Shown here: positions 48,868-61,400 of the stretch, in pieces
Position numbering within the stretch: the stretch's first letter is position 1
Layout of the letters: every line of letters starts with the position of its first letter
Source: Membranipora membranacea
Taxonomy: Eukaryota > Bryozoa > Gymnolaemata > Cheilostomatida > Membraniporidae
Direction: 5' to 3'
Length of the DNA stretch: 64,000 bases
NCBI GenBank assembly: GCA_914767715.1
Contig: OU612067.1
Location: 5,270,001-5,334,000 of the forward strand
The notes under the pieces: model-generated
What the model saw: only the letters and a program-made list of their open reading frames with translations
Databases searched by the model: none
What the model was told of the DNA's origin: nothing
Position numbers and translations under genes: made by a program

Positions 48868-49152
48868 AATAAACATTTTTGGCCATTGCCCGTCACTGGA
48901 TGATCATAGAGGGTTGAAATCCTTGTCGTTGCGGGTAAATTTACGCGAGGAATTTGAATATCTATGCCACCCTGACTCAGACCCCATTTCCCCAGCTTTG
49001 AAACCGACGACTAGATTGATTATTTCAAATATGAGGTCTTAGCAGTAGTCAGCATGTCATAGATATTCAGATTCCTTGCATAATTTTACCCACAATGACA
49101 AAAATTTCAACTCTGTTTGACCACCCAGTGACGGGCAATGGCAAAAATGTTG
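48868..49152. repeat. Inverted repeat with arms of about 105 bases
   Basis: The left arm begins AACATTTTTGGCCATTGCCC and the right arm ends with its near-complement. The homology extends inward through a GTTGAAAT...TGTGGGTAAA-like stretch to an ATATCTATG core at both inner ends. It lies just downstream of the last recognised exon of the minus-strand recombinase-like gene. A shorter inverted pair (AATCAACAAGTCTGAA with AGACTTGTTGATT) follows at about 49170-49238. Confidence 0.7.
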
Positions 49153-49349
49153 TCACAGATCTTGTTATCAATCAACAAGTCTGAATCCGTAGACGCAATT
49201 CATTATTTCAAATTTAGACTTGTTGATTGATTACAGGATCAGTGACATTCATTGAAATTTTCAGTATTATACTGAGACCAATAGATTACACTAGACTAAC
49301 AACTATGTGCGTTATTTCACACAAGCCAAACAATAATTTAACATAGTAC

Positions 49350-49498
49350 CTTGTCCCGAATTCTGAAGGCTGCTGCTTTGATCTGCTGCCAGTTACGCCC
49401 TGGCAGTCTCTTGGTGAGCATTACACATTCTTCTTTTGAGATATGGACATTTCCAGGAAAAGAATGATTGATCACAACCATTTCTTCTTTTGACCACT
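49350..49498 (-). CDS. SANT/Myb-like exon of the recombinase-like gene
   Basis: Fifty codons reading KWSKEEMVVI, then ISKEECVMLTKRLPGRNWQQ and an IKAAAFRIRDK end. The spaced Trp and the R-x-W-x-x-I-K helix are typical of Myb/SANT-type DNA-binding domains, in the short C-terminal form that often follows recombinase-like regions of this family. Phase 1 in, phase 0 out. The stop exon beyond it is not identified; an acceptor near 48518 would add one Lys and a stop. Confidence 0.6.
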
Positions 49499-52400
49499 CT
49501 ACAATAATCAATATACAAATTATTATCCCATACGCTTATGGCAATAGTACAACTGAGTGATTGCACATATGTGACTCGCATTTAAAGGACCTGTAATACT
49601 TATTCTGCAGGCAGCTTATTTAGAATCGCAAGCAACAATTGGAAGCTAATTCAGAGATATACACGTAATTGCACAGCAGGCTACGAATTCATCCTTCAGC
49701 TATTTCCTGATGATAACTAGGAAAAATTGCAACACCGGTATCCGCCCTCATGGAGTCTTGTGTTGTGGCTCGATATTATAATTTTTAATCTGTGATCATG
49801 GGCAGAGTTACTCATAATTTCTACAATCTACAAGGAATTGGGCGTCAAAACAAAGACCTGCGTAGGGTTTAGCAAAGTTCCATTTTAATAATTCATTATC
49901 ATGAGTATTGAGAATTTGCCCAATTTTAGCAGTTGTCTGTCCTTTCAGCTCCTCGACTTTCTGATACACACCATATACACAATTGTGAGAGTGAGTGAGC
50001 TGAAAGATTATTTAAAGCACTTACTTTTCCTCCTTGCTTTCTCTGTTTTACCCTTCACTACTGTTGTTGGCTTTTCCTTCACTGTCAGAGCTAAAACATC
50101 AGAAGTTATGTGAGCAAATTAATGACACAAGAACACAAAGTCACTCTCAAGAGTTGTCCCTTCATTGATCATTTTCAGATTGCTGACAACTACAGGCAAT
50201 TAGGTTTAAAACAATAACATCAGCACATCCAAGACTAAGCAATATCATCCACACCACTAAGTCATGTATGTACGCGCCGTATATGTTCATCACTAATGTA
50301 AGACAGAGATCACCACTTTGATATTGGGACGGCAACATAACTAGTCATCCGAAGTTGAGTTTACATATGTTACAAAATACAGAGTGACAAAATACTCAAA
50401 TTCTGTTTAAATAAGCCAGCTTGTGAAGAGACAGTTTGCAATGAGCATACTATTCATTGAAATGTCAACTTAAGTGTCTCAGTATAAGCCAAAACCCCTG
50501 TGATATCTAGTCTATCTAGAGTGAAATTCTGTCATTGAAGTTTCATCACAAATAACATAATAAATTATGAAAAACCATAACCCGTTTCCCACAGGCTGTG
50601 TGTACCATTGGTGCTATAAAATAATTGGGTGCGTCCTCATATCTGAAATCAAAAAAATTCAAATCAAATCCTTACCGGAATTAGAGGTGTGGGCAGATTG
50701 TTCTCTGTCTGATGATGTTACATCGCTCTCTATGGATCCATCTTCAAAACAGTACAAAACAAAGTGTTATATTATTTATATCATGGCTAGGTAACATTAT
50801 TGGCAAGGAACTCGCAGTACAGTACTTTGCAAACATTCGATATTTTTGGCCTTTTGACTATTAAAGCCGTCTCATTAGGAATACAACAAAGTTGTATTTC
50901 TTTTGTTTTAGTAGGGTTTATTATTATATTAATTTCATTATTGCAACACTTTTCTAGCATCTATAAGTCAAGAACTACCAGGCAAAATTGGATGTTACTT
51001 GGTCACAACATAGTTCCATATGTCTGGATGAGAAATTACGAAATTGACTTTTTAATTGTTATGTAATATTCGTTAATTAGACTAATTAATGGAGGGCGTT
51101 TTGACCTTTTTATTGGTGATATCTTGAGAACAAATCATGCGATTGAGTTAAAACTCGAGTTATGGGGGTTTTGACATATACCGAATCTAATGACATCACC
51201 GCCTAAGATGTCTCATGACCCAGTATACAAAATGGCCGCCATATACTGTAAATTGCAGCTAACTAACAGTTCTTATGATGCGATTGAGTTAAAACTTGGG
51301 ATATGGGGTTTTGATTTATACCGAATCTTATGACATCATCAATTTTAATGTCACATGACCCAATATCCAATATGGAAGTCGCAAACAGTGAATTGCTATC
51401 GATTAGTAGTTCTCATCATGCGATTGAGTTGAAACTTGGGATAAGGGGGTTTTGGCATATGACATCATCAATTATGATGTCACATGACCTCGATATTCAA
51501 AACTATTGGTTGTATTCCTTTATATTTGCTTGCAAATATTTTTATCGTTTCTAGTTATATATTAATTTTATATATGGACATAAAATACCAAACAAAAGGG
51601 AGATTTAACCCTCTGCTGTTGACTATTGTTGAGTAGCAATTGAGATTGGGAGCCTTGGTAAGCTTTCCACATTTTGAAAAAAAATTAGTCTCTGCTGTGT
51701 ATTTTTGTTTGTCTTCGTGCCATAACAATCATAATATCTCAAAACTCGTGATTTCTTGAAAATCGTGATCTGATTTGTGAACAGGTTGTGTTAGAATAAG
51801 CGATGTCTAAATTTTAGCCTTTCGTTCCAAATGGTAGAATTGATAAAAGAGGTTAGAAGTGAAGCCAGCTTTTGGGCTATTTCTGACACTGATATAAGCT
51901 GATTTTGCCCGTTCAAAAGATTTAAATATAATGGTCTCACGCAATGGGCGAGTGCCGCAAAAACCTAGGGATTGAATGTCACTTGCTTGAGGGGCCTCTC
52001 TGCCTGTTTTTTCCTACTTTCCCTCCTCCTTTCTATCATACTAGTTATATAGGTAACTACTCTCGCAAGAGGATGTAGTGCACTGATGATGTCATTTTCG
52101 CTGGTTTACCATGTTATATAAAACATTAAGGAAAGGGAGAGCAACTCCTAGAAAATGTCATTGACCATTGCCATGTTTCTCAGCTTGCCATAGAAACGGG
52201 GAGTTAACTATCTTAGGACACAATAGAGAGGGAGAGAAAGGTAGGAAAAGGAGGCAGGCGGGCCCCCACACACAAGTGCCACTCTATTCATCAACTACAT
52301 ATTCATAGGAAAAATCACAAACTCACCTTCCCCTTGCTCCATGCACTCCTCTGGGTAAATCTCCTCACATTCAGCCTCTTCCTCTTCACCTTCAATATCC

Positions 52401-55400
52401 GACAGGGTAATCTCATCGAGAGTTTGACCAGAATATTGGGACAGACCATTTTCATTAGCAAGCAACAGCTTGCCAACTTTCACAACCTCAGCAACATTTG
52501 ACTGAAGTCTGTAGAACTCCTTGTGGACTTTGATGCTGTGACCAAGATGGCGAGCTAGCCACTCCAACTCATTCTCCTTGAGGTCAAGAACCTGAAATAG
52601 TTCAGATCAATGAGCTGTTTGCTTAGGCATCATCATGCACCAATTTCATAGTACTCACACCAATGACCTTTTAAAGTTCATTGCTCACACTGGTTGTCAA
52701 AAAGTCTGTTAAGCTATAAGGGCCCAGGGTAAATGTGAGGGTTGCAGGACTTAATTGAGTGGGTGAGTGGTAGATGAATGATATGAATTACGGAATATTC
52801 AGGACCGTATAAAATAAATATGATATCAGATCTTTTTGGTTTCATAAGCCATTATGAGATGATAACAATAAATTTTGCTCATTCAAACTCAGTGAACGAG
52901 CTATGCTTATTGTAGCATGAAAAGTAAATCAGAATCATAATTTCTTGTTGTTGCTTCAGATAGGATTAGATAGGAAATGAGACCCAGTGTCAGACAAAAG
53001 CGGGCAGCATTGCCATATTATCTATTGTAGCGAATGCCCCATTACATATCAAATTCCATTACAATTTGAATCACTTCAGTCATCAATCCAAAGCCATCTC
53101 TCTTACTTAATTACTTCAGCTGATTCTTCAGCTGCAGCATTATTTCTGAATTTTTTTCTGCATCTATTTAATGTTGAAAATGCGTACACCGAATCTGAGA
53201 TGAATAACCTTTGATGAACTAAAGTAAAAAAATAATCATTACCTGAGTATAAGTGGCTAAATGCTTCCGAAATCTTGTTGTGGTTATGCTCTCAGGAGAC
53301 TGGATCGATGGGAGAGATCTACACAACTCTCGCAGCGTGTCCGCAGTCCTTCTTCTGCTGGCCACCGTTCCAGGCACACCAAACACATACGGGTTATCTT
53401 TGTGCATGAACATGGGTCTAGCTTCTTTCATTTTCTCAAGGCCCCTCTTTGCATCTTCTGGAACAAGTATTGGTACTATTCGACGGTGCTTTCCTATGGT
53501 ATGAATCAGTGATAATCTGTAAAAAAAATCAGAGTATATTCGCTAACTGACTAAACCAACAAACTGAATAGGGGGAAATTACAATTATAACTCATTTTCT
53601 GACCTTGGGTTTGAATACTGAACAGGCAACTTTTGGGAAATAAGTGAAATTTCGGACCTAAAAATATAAGCTTAGGCACCAAAGTCATCACCGAGTTGTG
53701 CATGCATAGCGATAGTTCACAGGATAGGAATTTGTTTAGCAAAGAGGAGAAAATTCTTTAACAGCTTTATTGTTAGCTTCCAGTAATGCAAATTAAAATG
53801 ATTATTGAATTTCGCCCCTAGATTAAAGTCCAAGTACTTGGTAAGTGTATCGACTACAGAATGTAGCCCTACGGTCAGAAGGGCAAAATCAGAATTTCCC
53901 AAAATTGCAACTCTCCCCAAAATTAGTAGATATAAAGCTCCCCAACAGTCAGCTTCACTACTCTATGTAGCCCTATGGTTAGAAGGTGCGACAAGGTTGG
54001 GGAGTTGGTAGTTGTCTCTCTCCTTTCTGGTAACCGTAACTACAGCTTTGCAACCTCTCTGGGTGTTTGATAGTGGAGCGCCACAAAATCCCAAACGTAG
54101 GCAACGGCCTCTTGACTACTCACAGAGCAGTATCAGTTATCCGCCATTGATTTACAATCAGTGAGCTCCGCCCCATCCGAAAAGGTGATTGATACAAATC
54201 AAGCAAGTTTTCATGAAATCATTGTATCAATGGATCAATGAGAATCGAGTAAGCAAAGCCATATTGTTTGTATCCTTAGTGAATAACCAATCTAAGTCTA
54301 CATGTAGCCTTGTCATGTAACACTACACCTTTTAGCCCACCCATCTCGACCATCAAATTCTGTTGGATCAACAGGTAGAGCATCTTCCTTCGCTGCAGCT
54401 AGGCCCTGGTTGAATGAACTTTCTTGGGTGAAGCAGTTTAATTAAGTGTCCTCATTCAGCAAATCAATGGCGAGAGGATTGGGAAGCTGTATTGCAAATA
54501 TATCTCAGATGTACACTTGCGATGCAGATTGCGACACGCAAACCTGTCTGCCAACAAGATTTGCAGGACAGAAAATTATCGCATGCAAAATCGATCTAAC
54601 AGTGCTTGCAATGACTTATATTAGTCATTGGTGCTAGGGCCTTACCTGTGAATCAGTCTCTGTTCCACGTTTGTAATGCTGAAGTCATAGTCAGCTACAT
54701 TGACTCCTTTGGACAGTTCATCAACCTTCAGCGCTGCCATCTCCCCACCACGTCTAGCATTAAATAATGCCAGTCTACAGAGCACTACATCTCTGAGATG
54801 TCGGTAATTTATCTCATTCATCTCACTCGTCTCACCATCAACTGCTTCATCTATCTCTGAGCTGAGATGTTTCCTCAGGACCTACATGCAACAGAACACA
54901 GAGGGTTGAAAACAAACTGAGTATTATAAGAATGCAGCATACCACAGGTACATGCAAGTAAGTATTTGTCTAGGCTAGTATTGGGGTCCAACCTTGATGG
55001 TTCGGAGTTGTTGCTTTCAACAATCAACCATAATCCTACCAGAAAGCTGAATTCTGGCTAGCAATCTTCCTATCTATATAACCAGAACATTCCGGTTCCG
55101 GATGACAGCTCTATGTTGTTTTATAAATTAACAGTTACACTTAAGAAAGAACTACGGGACATTGAAATTTATCTCAGCAATGGGAGCACTTAAAAAATTA
55201 TAATTAATTATATAGGCCAACATTCATTCAGCGATACATTTATGCCTATTGGGTGTTATCCCTCTATGGGGATAAAGCTAGACATTGAACTAGGACATTG
55301 AAGTTGCAGGCTGTATGTTTGCATGTGAAGAGCATGTTTGCTCTCACTGTAAATTGCTCTTTTTACACCTACCTTGAGATCCTGAGCCAAGGGCATCGGG

Positions 55401-58400
55401 TCAATCCTGAGTGTATGTTTCTGTTTCAGTTTCGTCCGCGCTGCTGCAGCTACTCTTTCTTCCCATTCTAATGCCATCAGCTTGAGAAACTTTTCAACTT
55501 CAGTTTCCCTTCTTGCATCCCGGTGCTCAATGGCCCGTACCAGAGCATCATTAGCGCTCTTCTTCAATGAGTAGCCAATCTTCAGAGCAAGCGAGGGGAT
55601 AGTTTTTTGGATATCATTGTCCTTTATTTGACACAGAGATGTTGTGCTTTCCACTACAGATTGGAACTGTTCCACACATATCAGTTCATCAAGTGTCATC
55701 TTTGAGTCTTTCATGAAGCGGACCTCGATAAGGAGCCTGGAAAGCTCCCTCATCTTTGTCGATACGTAATTTTCTGTTTTGGTTACAGTGCCCTTAGTCA
55801 TCAGTTTAGAGTACAGCTTTTTTCCATACTCCCTTATGAGACTGTCGTTTATTGCGACATGCGTTATCTCGTCATCTTTCATAAGTGATGTCACGGGTCT
55901 TAGTGTTTCGTCAATATTTGGTGAAAGCAAGGCAAAGTTGAACTCTTTTACGTATCCTGTTGGGTCGTCCTCTGCACATCTTTTGAAGTGAGCTGTGATT
56001 AAGCTTTTCCTATAGTAGCCCAAACACTTGGGGCAGCAGCGGAAGTCGTGTGGCGTGAGATTTTTGGAAGTGGATCGTCTCTGAACAAGAAATTGTCCAT
56101 GTCCTTTTCTCATAACTTTCACATTGTTTAGAAACGCGCCTCTCTTCCTTAAATCACTAATGGCAGCCTTTCTTTCCGCAGACCCTTGTTTTGTGAGAGT
56201 TGTCATCCTCACCACTGCTGGCTCCGACGCGTGGATGAGTATATGTTCTGCAAATTTACACACAAGTTTCTCGCAAAACGGGCAGGCATATTTTTTGTCG
56301 TATATGTGCATACTTCGGTAGCGCTGTGACTTCTTGAGTACCACAGTTTCTGCTGTAAACCAGGATGTATAAATGGATTTTAAACTTAAGAACATAACAA
56401 CCAGAATCATGTGCAATGCTATGCCAGCTCTGCATTACATGAAGACACATAAATCTTTATATCCAACCGCCAAGCGACCTCGGCAACAAACATGAGGTTA
56501 TGAAGAAGTTTTGTAAACCTAAGATTATTTCCGTGACAGTCAAAACTCATTGTTACTATGGAGCTATAAAGATACCATAGATGAACATAAAACACCTTGC
56601 GAAATTAGAGTTTTTCCACATGTTAAGAGTTGCGTAACAAGTTGTCTGCCTAACCTGGTTTGACCATGTCTCACGTTACTGAGTAACGTAGAAACATGTT
56701 ACCCAATCCAATGGGGAGTTGTCAAACTCATAACAGGGACTCGTAACTCCTATTTTGCAAGGTGTCTATTAACAACCATTTTATCCTGGTAAAACCGATG
56801 TTACATACCGAACTAATGCATGGCTGAGACAGCTTCTGCTAATACATACCAGGAGTATGAGGGTGCCTTCCACTTTTAGATGAAGTAGCTGTAGATGTGT
56901 GTGATGATGCGCTTTCTTTAGTCACATCTTCCGCATCAGATGACTCGGATGACTCTGACGATTCTGATGTCAGATTCTCAGAATCTATCAAAATCAAAAC
57001 ATTTTAAGGTGCTTTTTAATTAAAGTGGTACAGAATTGCGTCTAAACCAGCATGGTCTTTTAAAAGCCGATGTCAACAAATAATGCTTCCATAGATTACG
57101 AGGAATTTGATCAAAAAGAAGAATGATATGCCCAATTTTATTTATTATTGTGCTATTGTCGTGAGTTGATATTCTGCAACTTGTTTGGCATAGAAACAGG
57201 TAGGCTCCAGATATTTTGTTGACAGACCAGCTCAAATAGTTGTGATAGTTGTGATCACTGTCTAAGCAGGCAAACAAGGCAATTCAAATGCTTTGTCTGG
57301 AGGCTGTCGCAACCACAACTATACTGTTACTTGTCAACCTACCAATATCAGGGTCTGTATCACTGCCTTCACAACCCTCATCCTCCTCAAGTAATTCTTC
57401 TGTCTCTGAAAATATTAACAATAATGATAATGCTACACCCGAAGCCCAAATTTTAACATCCTTATCCCTGCCACAAGCTATATAAGATATATACTGCACA
57501 CAGTATTCTTGTTAGAGAGCTTGTGAATTTAACAGATCTTTCGTAACCGTTTCCTTAAAAATATAGAAAGAAATAAGCTCACCTTTACTAGAATATCCAT
57601 GATCCATTGGCACAACCGGAGATGCAGGGTGGATAACAGAGTCAACACCTTAAAAATTTAATGAGTAGACTTAAACTTTAAGTATCTATCTATCGACAGG
57701 ATGTTATTACTTTTGTGTGACATAATATGCCAATTTCAGTGCAAGGTGTGAATTATTGCATGTACTTCAAGGAACCTGAGTAATACATATGTACCAAGGG
57801 TAGATCACTGGAAATTTGAATTGCCTGTTATAGCTTATAATTTATCAAGAAATATCTTACATGTTTGTTGTTGTCGGAATGTCCCGACCGAGGGTAGGAC
57901 AGCACTCTCTACAAAACACAACATGCTTCTAAGGATTGTGATTGTGATTGTGATGAATGAAGATCAAAACTTTTTCAACCTATACGATTCTGAAGAATTG
58001 TGGAGTGTCCATAGAGTTTTCTTGTTAGAACTCCCTATGGTTGTATACAAACAATGTTACAAACTCACCATTGTTACTCTGAGTAGGACGGAGCTCATCG
58101 GGCCATGATTCGGCTGTAACAATGACAGAAAGTATTAGTTTGATAATGCTGAAAGTTTAATGGATCTGATGCAAGAAAGAAATGCAGTTTATGCTCCATC
58201 TGCTTGTATGGATGATGACCTGTAATAATTATCACGTTGGCAACGTCTGAAAAGTTTGAGTGTCATTACTATTATTGTCTAGCCATGACCATTGAGAATG
58301 AAAAAGATGGTTGTCAAGTTGCCACAATAATCACAGAATCTGATGTGATATAAGCCAAAATCTGCAGAAAACAAGATAATATCAGCCAACTCTGCGCTTT

Positions 58401-61400
58401 CAGATACAAATGAATGTCCATCATGATTTAACAGAGAAGGATACGATTTAATCACATAACACCCAATATGTGGGGTCGATCCAGAGAATTTGAATTCGTA
58501 CTCAAATTTTCTGGCCATTTGATCAACATACCTCTGTGTGGCTGTAGCATTGTCTCTATACCAGGCAGGGGCTTGTGGGAGTTAACTCCTGGAATAAAAT
58601 TTTACATCCAGTAATCAATTAATATTCGGTGATTGGTAATCACAGGCTATTTGATGCATTATACTACATCTTAACTTTCGATATGTAGACAATGACAAAT
58701 TACCGCATACAATTGCCAATGTACAGGCATTAATAAAATAAAACATAATTTAGTACGTTTCATTTGCTTCAAAAACAGTTGTTTCTGACAATGGTCACTT
58801 TCAAGCAAATGACAGACGAAAAAAACAAACTTCGGGAGGTGTGTTGTTTCCTGGCCCTGCGGCACCGATAAAAATTGCATATCTGAATACAAGGAGCCTA
58901 CATTTATATACTTTGTGTCCATCAAAGTCTTAGGAGATTATATTATTTACCAACTAACCACTGAATGTTTCTTACCGAAGTCAAGGAGGTTTGGACTACA
59001 ATTTCTGCTTAAGGGTAGTGAGATACTTGGTAGGTCACACTCCGATTCCTTTTCATCCAGACTGGTGTTCATAGTAGAGACTAGAAAATAGGAAGCAAAC
59101 ATAAAAGATGTATCGGCAATACTAACATTCATTTAACCTGGAGAATGCTGACTGTATAGCATTTGACGAGAGTGTGGGCTACATTGTATTCTGTTGATCA
59201 TACAGCAACAGTCACTACTGCAATAGCATCGTCACTCTCTGGATGGACTTTTGGTCATTGCTCAAATATTAATAGTCAGATGATCGCCAAACTTCTCGCA
59301 TCATACCAATGAAGGTCTTGCTAATCGTCATGGGAAATCTCAAGGATTGATGCCCACAACAATAAAAAAAATGTCATCGACCGCTTGCGAGACAACACCA
59401 CTTTGTAAGCGGCGTTTCCCTAGCTTGGATTAACCAGTATCAGAAATAGGTGATAGAGAGAGCTACTTGAAATTCTAATAAGCCAGTAACAAGCCTAGGC
59501 CTTTTAAAACATATAGGTGAAAGGTTATCACACCCAAAAACTTGCATCTAACCCAGAATTAATCTAAATGTAAACTTCAAAAACTCTAGAAGCGTCAAGG
59601 GGACTCTAAGAAAATCAGGACCTAAAGGCTAACTGCAAGACAAAATGAATCTCAAATAGATATTAAAATACATGTAAGTGTGAATGCTGTTAATAGGGGT
59701 CACTTACAGTTGTTCATTGAATCAGATGGTTGTTGGGTGACTTTGTGGATGTAAAACCAGCCCAGCCTCTTATGAGTCATCTCCAGCAAAGTTGTCTCTA
59801 TGTTTAGCTGGCTGTCGTGCAACACTTGAGGTAGCATCAGGCTGACGCCTGAACTTTCTCCAGTGACATCTAGGATGTCTCTGTATGACACGGTATTCTG
59901 TATATTATCTCCAATCTTGATGGCAAGTGCAGACACGTGGTACGGACTAAGATAAATGGTAGGAACATGCCGGGGTTTATCTAGCAGCTCTGCAATAGAG
60001 TGGAACATTTTGCATGTTAATGAAACTGCCCTGTAAGTCAGCGTATCATGCTTTCCCACAGCGTCTCTCATTATTTTTAGCCACATCTCATTCGGCAAGC
60101 CAGCTACAAGTAAATTAACTACAATAATTAAATACTCAGCATCATGGGGTCAGAGCACAAAAAAAGATACTCCATAAAATGTACTATGTTTATCTAACTG
60201 CAATGAAGGATAACCCATAACACTGATATCAAGTTGCCATGGCCAATCACCACAACAGTTATGATTTCTTGAAATAAATTTGCTTTTATTAAAACCGCTC
60301 AACATCCCAGGATTTAGACCTCTATTTGATCTCGAGCCTGTCCTATACAAAAAAAAAACCAAACATTTATGTTCACTTCATGCTTCAAAAAGCTGCAACC
60401 CTCTTTAGCCATGTACATGTACATAGGTATCATGACCTAAGGCTAACAACAAGAAAGAAGATCTCAAGAAGATGTTGAAATACAAGTTACAATACGAAGT
60501 TCAACACAACATTTACTAAATAGATTTTTCGAGCGCAGTCTAAGCCATGCAAGAGTCGAGCAATAATGCCTGTATCTCATCCAAGAAGGTTCTTGTCGCT
60601 AACAATCTTTGAAGTGTCATACTATCGAGTTTGCAAGTACATAAGATGACAAGACTACATTGTGTCTATACCTCGCTGAGAATCATCATCAGAATCTAGC
60701 CTGCTGTCATCTATAGATCGGGAGTCGGAGGAAACTGGTTCGACAGAGCTCTCATCGTCTAATGACGGCAAAGATATAGGATGAATTGAATTTCTTGTCC
60801 AAGCTAAAATAAAAACAAATGAATCCATACCAACTCTCCAAATAGAAAGAAGCGTAATAGAGAGAGAACGAATAACAATCTTTGACGGCACCTTGCAGAG
60901 ATTCATTCCCTAGCATCATTATATTCAACCATTCACAACCAATGGGTGGCTGCAATCGCTATCAACTTGAATGTTCATTGGAGGGCCAACAATCACAGAG
61001 CTATTCCAACTAGTTCAGCTTCGATCTTTCAAAATCTTTCCAAGGGCTCATGTCTATGCTTTACCAGGGATGCAAAGTTTGCAGAAAGAAAGATAAAAAT
61101 TACAAACGAGTGGAACGCCATCAGCCAAGTCTGCTATCAATATGTCGATGACACGATGCCCTCCGTATCCATAGAAAACGGGTTCCAGTACCAGCACTAC
61201 CACTTTCAACTTTCCCGACAATAATACTTTTCACATTATAGGTGAGGCTGCTAAGTTGTCCAGAAGCTTCTATGATATCTCTGGCGCAAACTATTGATTG
61301 TGAGGCAATATTTGATAGGCCAAGAACTTCCCAAATACCCTGGTGAAGGTGAAGCACATGTTCTGGTCTAATCATCAAAAGTGTGGCTATGTCTCGCCAC

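Larger units (their letters stand above)
44843..49349. other. Intergenic stretch between the phosphotransferase gene and the recombinase-like gene
   Basis: Contains the 33-base tandem repeat (46252-46350), the ACAT microsatellite, the palindrome copy at 45704 and the inverted repeat at 48868-49152. Two AATAAA sites near 45741 and 45786 could end a long 3' UTR of the phosphotransferase gene. The last exon of the minus-strand recombinase-like gene should lie here, but I could not place it with confidence. Confidence 0.4.

Noticed and set aside
58279-58518. 79-codon minus-strand frame in an intron of the recombinase-like gene
   Set aside because: An acceptor and a weak GTCATG donor would give a phase-1 exon, but the donor is poor and the content is unlike neighbouring exons.
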